Shown: positions 62,252 to 64,000 of the stretch, in pieces | How positions within the stretch are numbered: position 1 is the stretch's first letter | Layout: every line of letters starts with the position of its first letter | Assembly (NCBI RefSeq): GCF_037646455.1 | Contig: NZ_JBBIXN010000001.1 | Location: 558,001-622,000, forward strand | Reading direction: 5' to 3' | Source of the DNA: Draconibacterium mangrovi_A | GTDB lineage: Bacteria; Bacteroidota; Bacteroidia; Bacteroidales; Prolixibacteraceae | Length of the DNA: 64,000 nt | The notes under the pieces: generated by a model | The model's database searches: none | What the model was told of the DNA's origin: nothing | The model's input: the letters and a program-made list of their open reading frames with translations, nothing else | Program-made: the position numbers and the translations under genes

Positions 62252-64000
62252 TTATTTTATCAGTTCTACACTTCGTTTAACAAATTTATCGAGATCGGCT
62301 CCTTTCAGCATTCCGTTGGCCAGCAATGCAAGATCGACCATTTGTTTAGCCAACTTATTCTTTTTACCAAAGTCGGTCAATTTCTCTCTTTTTTGCTCTT
62401 CCAACTTGGCCAATTCCGAGTTTAAACCGTCCAGCTTTTCCTTGTCGGCTTGTGGAACTTCCTCTTCTTTTTTACCTTCCTTAGCTTTCTCCAATCCGGC
62501 AATTTCTTCTTTTTTAGCTTTTATCTGGCCGCCAAAATCTTCAAGTTTTTTACCCAGTTTTTTATCGCGTGCATCTACCACTTTCTTCACCAAAGGATGC
62601 GAGGTATTAACCACCATACTTAGCGATTCAGGCATATCGCCATACATGTTCATACCACCCTGTGCGGCACTCATATCTTTCATGCGGCGCATAAATTCAT
62701 TACGGGTAATAACCATTGGCGAACCATTTTCTCCCAGATCCTGAAAATCGACAATAAACTGGAAGTCTTTATTCTCCGGGCAAACGGCCTGGAATACCGG
62801 AGAGAGCTCTTGTTTTTGCTCCCAACTCCATTCTTCTTTTTTATCGTCTTCCTTTTTGATCAGGTTCTCCACCACATCCGAATCGACTCGTACAAAGCGT
62901 TTGTCGGTATATTTTTGCTCGAATTTGTTAATGAGGTGCGGAGCCAGAACATCGTCCAAAATCAATACATCGTAGCCTTTGTTTTTAGCTTCTTCCACAA
63001 AAGTGAACTGCTCTTCAACGTTAGTGGTGTACAGGTATATGGTGTTGTTTTCTTTGTCTGTCTGATTTTCTTTCACCAGCTTTTCGTATTCTTCCCAGGT
63101 GAAATAATTGCTTTCTGTATTTTTCAGCAGGAAGAAATTCATGGCCCGGTCATAAAATTTATCTTCGGTAAGCATACCGTACTCGATAAAAATCTTCAGA
63201 TCGTCCCATTTACTTTCAAAATCTTCACGATTGTCCTTGTAGATCTGACTCAAACGGTCGGCCACTTTTTTATTAATATGGCTGCTGATCTTCTTCACAT
63301 TCGAATCGCTTTGCAGGTACGAACGTGATACGTTCAGCGGAATATCGGGCGAATCGATAACACCGTGCAACAAAGTCAAAAACTCGGGAACGATACCTTC
63401 AACTGAATCGGTAACAAAAACCTGGTTACTGTACAATTGAATCTTGTTCTTTTGAACTTCGAAGTTGTTTTTGATTTTTGGGAAGTATAAAATTCCGGTC
63501 AGGTTGAACGGGTAATCCACATTCAGGTGAATGTTGAACAAAGGATCATCCGACATCGGGTACAACTGACGATAGAAATTCTTGTAGTCCTCATCTTTCA
63601 AATCAGCCGGAGTTTTGGTCCATGCCGGAGCAACATCATTCACCTGGTTGTCCTCTTCGGTATCTACCTGCTGGCCGTCTTTCCAGTCTTTTTTCTTTCC
63701 GTAAATCACCGGAATAGGCAGGAACTTACAATATTTATCGAGGATCTCTGAAATTTTTGAATCTTCCAAAAATCCTTTTTCCTCGTCGCTGATGTACATT
63801 ACAATATCAGTTCCCACATCCTCTTTTTCCACTTCATCGAGTGAATATTCAGGTGAGCCGTTACAACTCCATTTTACAGCCTGAGCATCTTCTTTGTACG
63901 ATTTGGTGATCACTTCCACCTTCTCGGAAACCATGAACGAACTGTAAAAACCAAGCCCAAAATGACCTATAATGGCATTCGCATCGTCCTTGTATTTATC
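62252..64000 (-). CDS. htpG: Chaperone HtpG (Hsp90), 5' end outside the window
   Basis: The C-terminal 582 codons or so of Hsp90; the reading frame continues past the window edge with GHFGLGFYSSF, the nucleotide-binding lid segment, so an ATG at 63934 is internal and not the start. The middle domain shows GVIDSPDIPLNVSRSYLQSD near its catalytic arginine loop. The C-terminal domain contains a charged insertion of about 70 residues (DKKLGKKLEDFGGQIKAKKEEIAGLEKAKEG and onward to KREKLTDF), which predicts a coiled coil; this is common in Bacteroidota HtpG. ATP-dependent folding of client proteins in the cytosol. Confidence 0.96.
   Translation of the reverse strand, partial: DKYKDDANAIIGHFGLGFYSSFMVSEKVEVITKSYKEDAQAVKWSCNGSPEYSLDEVEKEDVGTDIVMYISDEEKGFLEDSKISEILDKYCKFLPIPVIYGKKKDWKDGQQVDTEEDNQVNDVAPAWTKTPADLKDEDYKNFYRQLYPMSDDPLFNIHLNVDYPFNLTGILYFPKIKNNFEVQKNKIQLYSNQVFVTDSVEGIVPEFLTLLHGVIDSPDIPLNVSRSYLQSDSNVKKISSHINKKVADRLSQIYKDNREDFESKWDDLKIFIEYGMLTEDKFYDRAMNFFLLKNTESNYFTWEEYEKLVKENQTDKENNTIYLYTTNVEEQFTFVEEAKNKGYDVLILDDVLAPHLINKFEQKYTDKRFVRVDSDVVENLIKKEDDKKEEWSWEQKQELSPVFQAVCPENKDFQFIVDFQDLGENGSPMVITRNEFMRRMKDMSAAQGGMNMYGDMPESLSMVVNTSHPLVKKVVDARDKKLGKKLEDFGGQIKAKKEEIAGLEKAKEGKKEEEVPQADKEKLDGLNSELAKLEEQKREKLTDFGKKNKLAKQMVDLALLANGMLKGADLDKFVKRSVELIK

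Noticed and set aside
63932..63934. ATG at 63934 as the start of htpG
   Set aside because: The frame stays open to the window edge and encodes the conserved GHFGLGFYSSF lid segment, so the start lies outside.

Overview
The window is chromosomal DNA of a Bacteroidota bacterium, most likely from the Bacteroidales/Marinilabiliales side (Prolixibacteraceae-like). The grounds are: a hybrid sensor kinase ending in an AraC-type domain, PorT and a C-terminal type IX secretion signal, the lipoprotein form of TamA (TamL), DUF3467 downstream of rpoC, promoter motifs of the TTTG / TAnnTTTG type, and almost no Shine-Dalgarno sequences. Multiheme cytochrome, sulfatase and alpha-galactosidase genes suggest an environmental (sediment or marine) polymer degrader. 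No mobile element, CRISPR array or rRNA operon was seen.

Layout. 1-5.8 kb: DUF3788 and SDR pair, a secreted hypothetical, a hybrid two-component sensor, and a beta-propeller lipoprotein. 5.8-9.5 kb: etfB-etfA-acyl-CoA dehydrogenase operon (minus). 9.8-11.6 kb: a CstA-type carrier, with a candidate small RNA next to it. 11.8-26.6 kb: the large information-processing block on the minus strand, read as rpsU, xerC-type recombinase, hpf, tRNA-Gly, tRNA-Thr, tuf, secE, nusG, rplK, rplA, rplJ, rplL, rpoB, rpoC, DUF3467. 26.7-39.3 kb: a helix-hairpin-helix protein, an NSS-family transporter, then tamL / RNA methyltransferase / porT / ubiE / stand-alone PurL-like protein, an SDR, a glycosyltransferase with a LytS/LytTR pair, and a nitroreductase. 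39.4-44.8 kb: one 1803-residue SprB-repeat surface protein with a type IX secretion tail. 45.2-52.5 kb: a tiny lipoprotein, gapdh, a MacB-like permease, two FKBP isomerases, DUF3127 with an SSB-like tail, yaaA, DUF302 and a ZIP transporter. 52.6-60.6 kb: a minus-strand cluster of sulfatase, esterase, octaheme-HEAT-TPR lipoprotein and GH36 alpha-galactosidase. 60.8-64 kb: a lysine/alanine dehydrogenase-like enzyme and htpG, cut by the window end.

Most of the window is conserved housekeeping. The parts that stand out are the sulfatase/GH36/octaheme cluster without SusC/SusD, the giant repeat protein whose secretion machinery (PorT) is encoded 6 kb away, a stand-alone PurL-like domain translationally coupled to ubiE, a promoter-plus-terminator unit at 11.7 kb that looks like a small RNA, a tRNA-like remnant between tuf and secE, and a sensor kinase without a periplasmic domain beside a lipoprotein propeller. 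No undescribed multi-gene system could be demonstrated from sequence reading alone.
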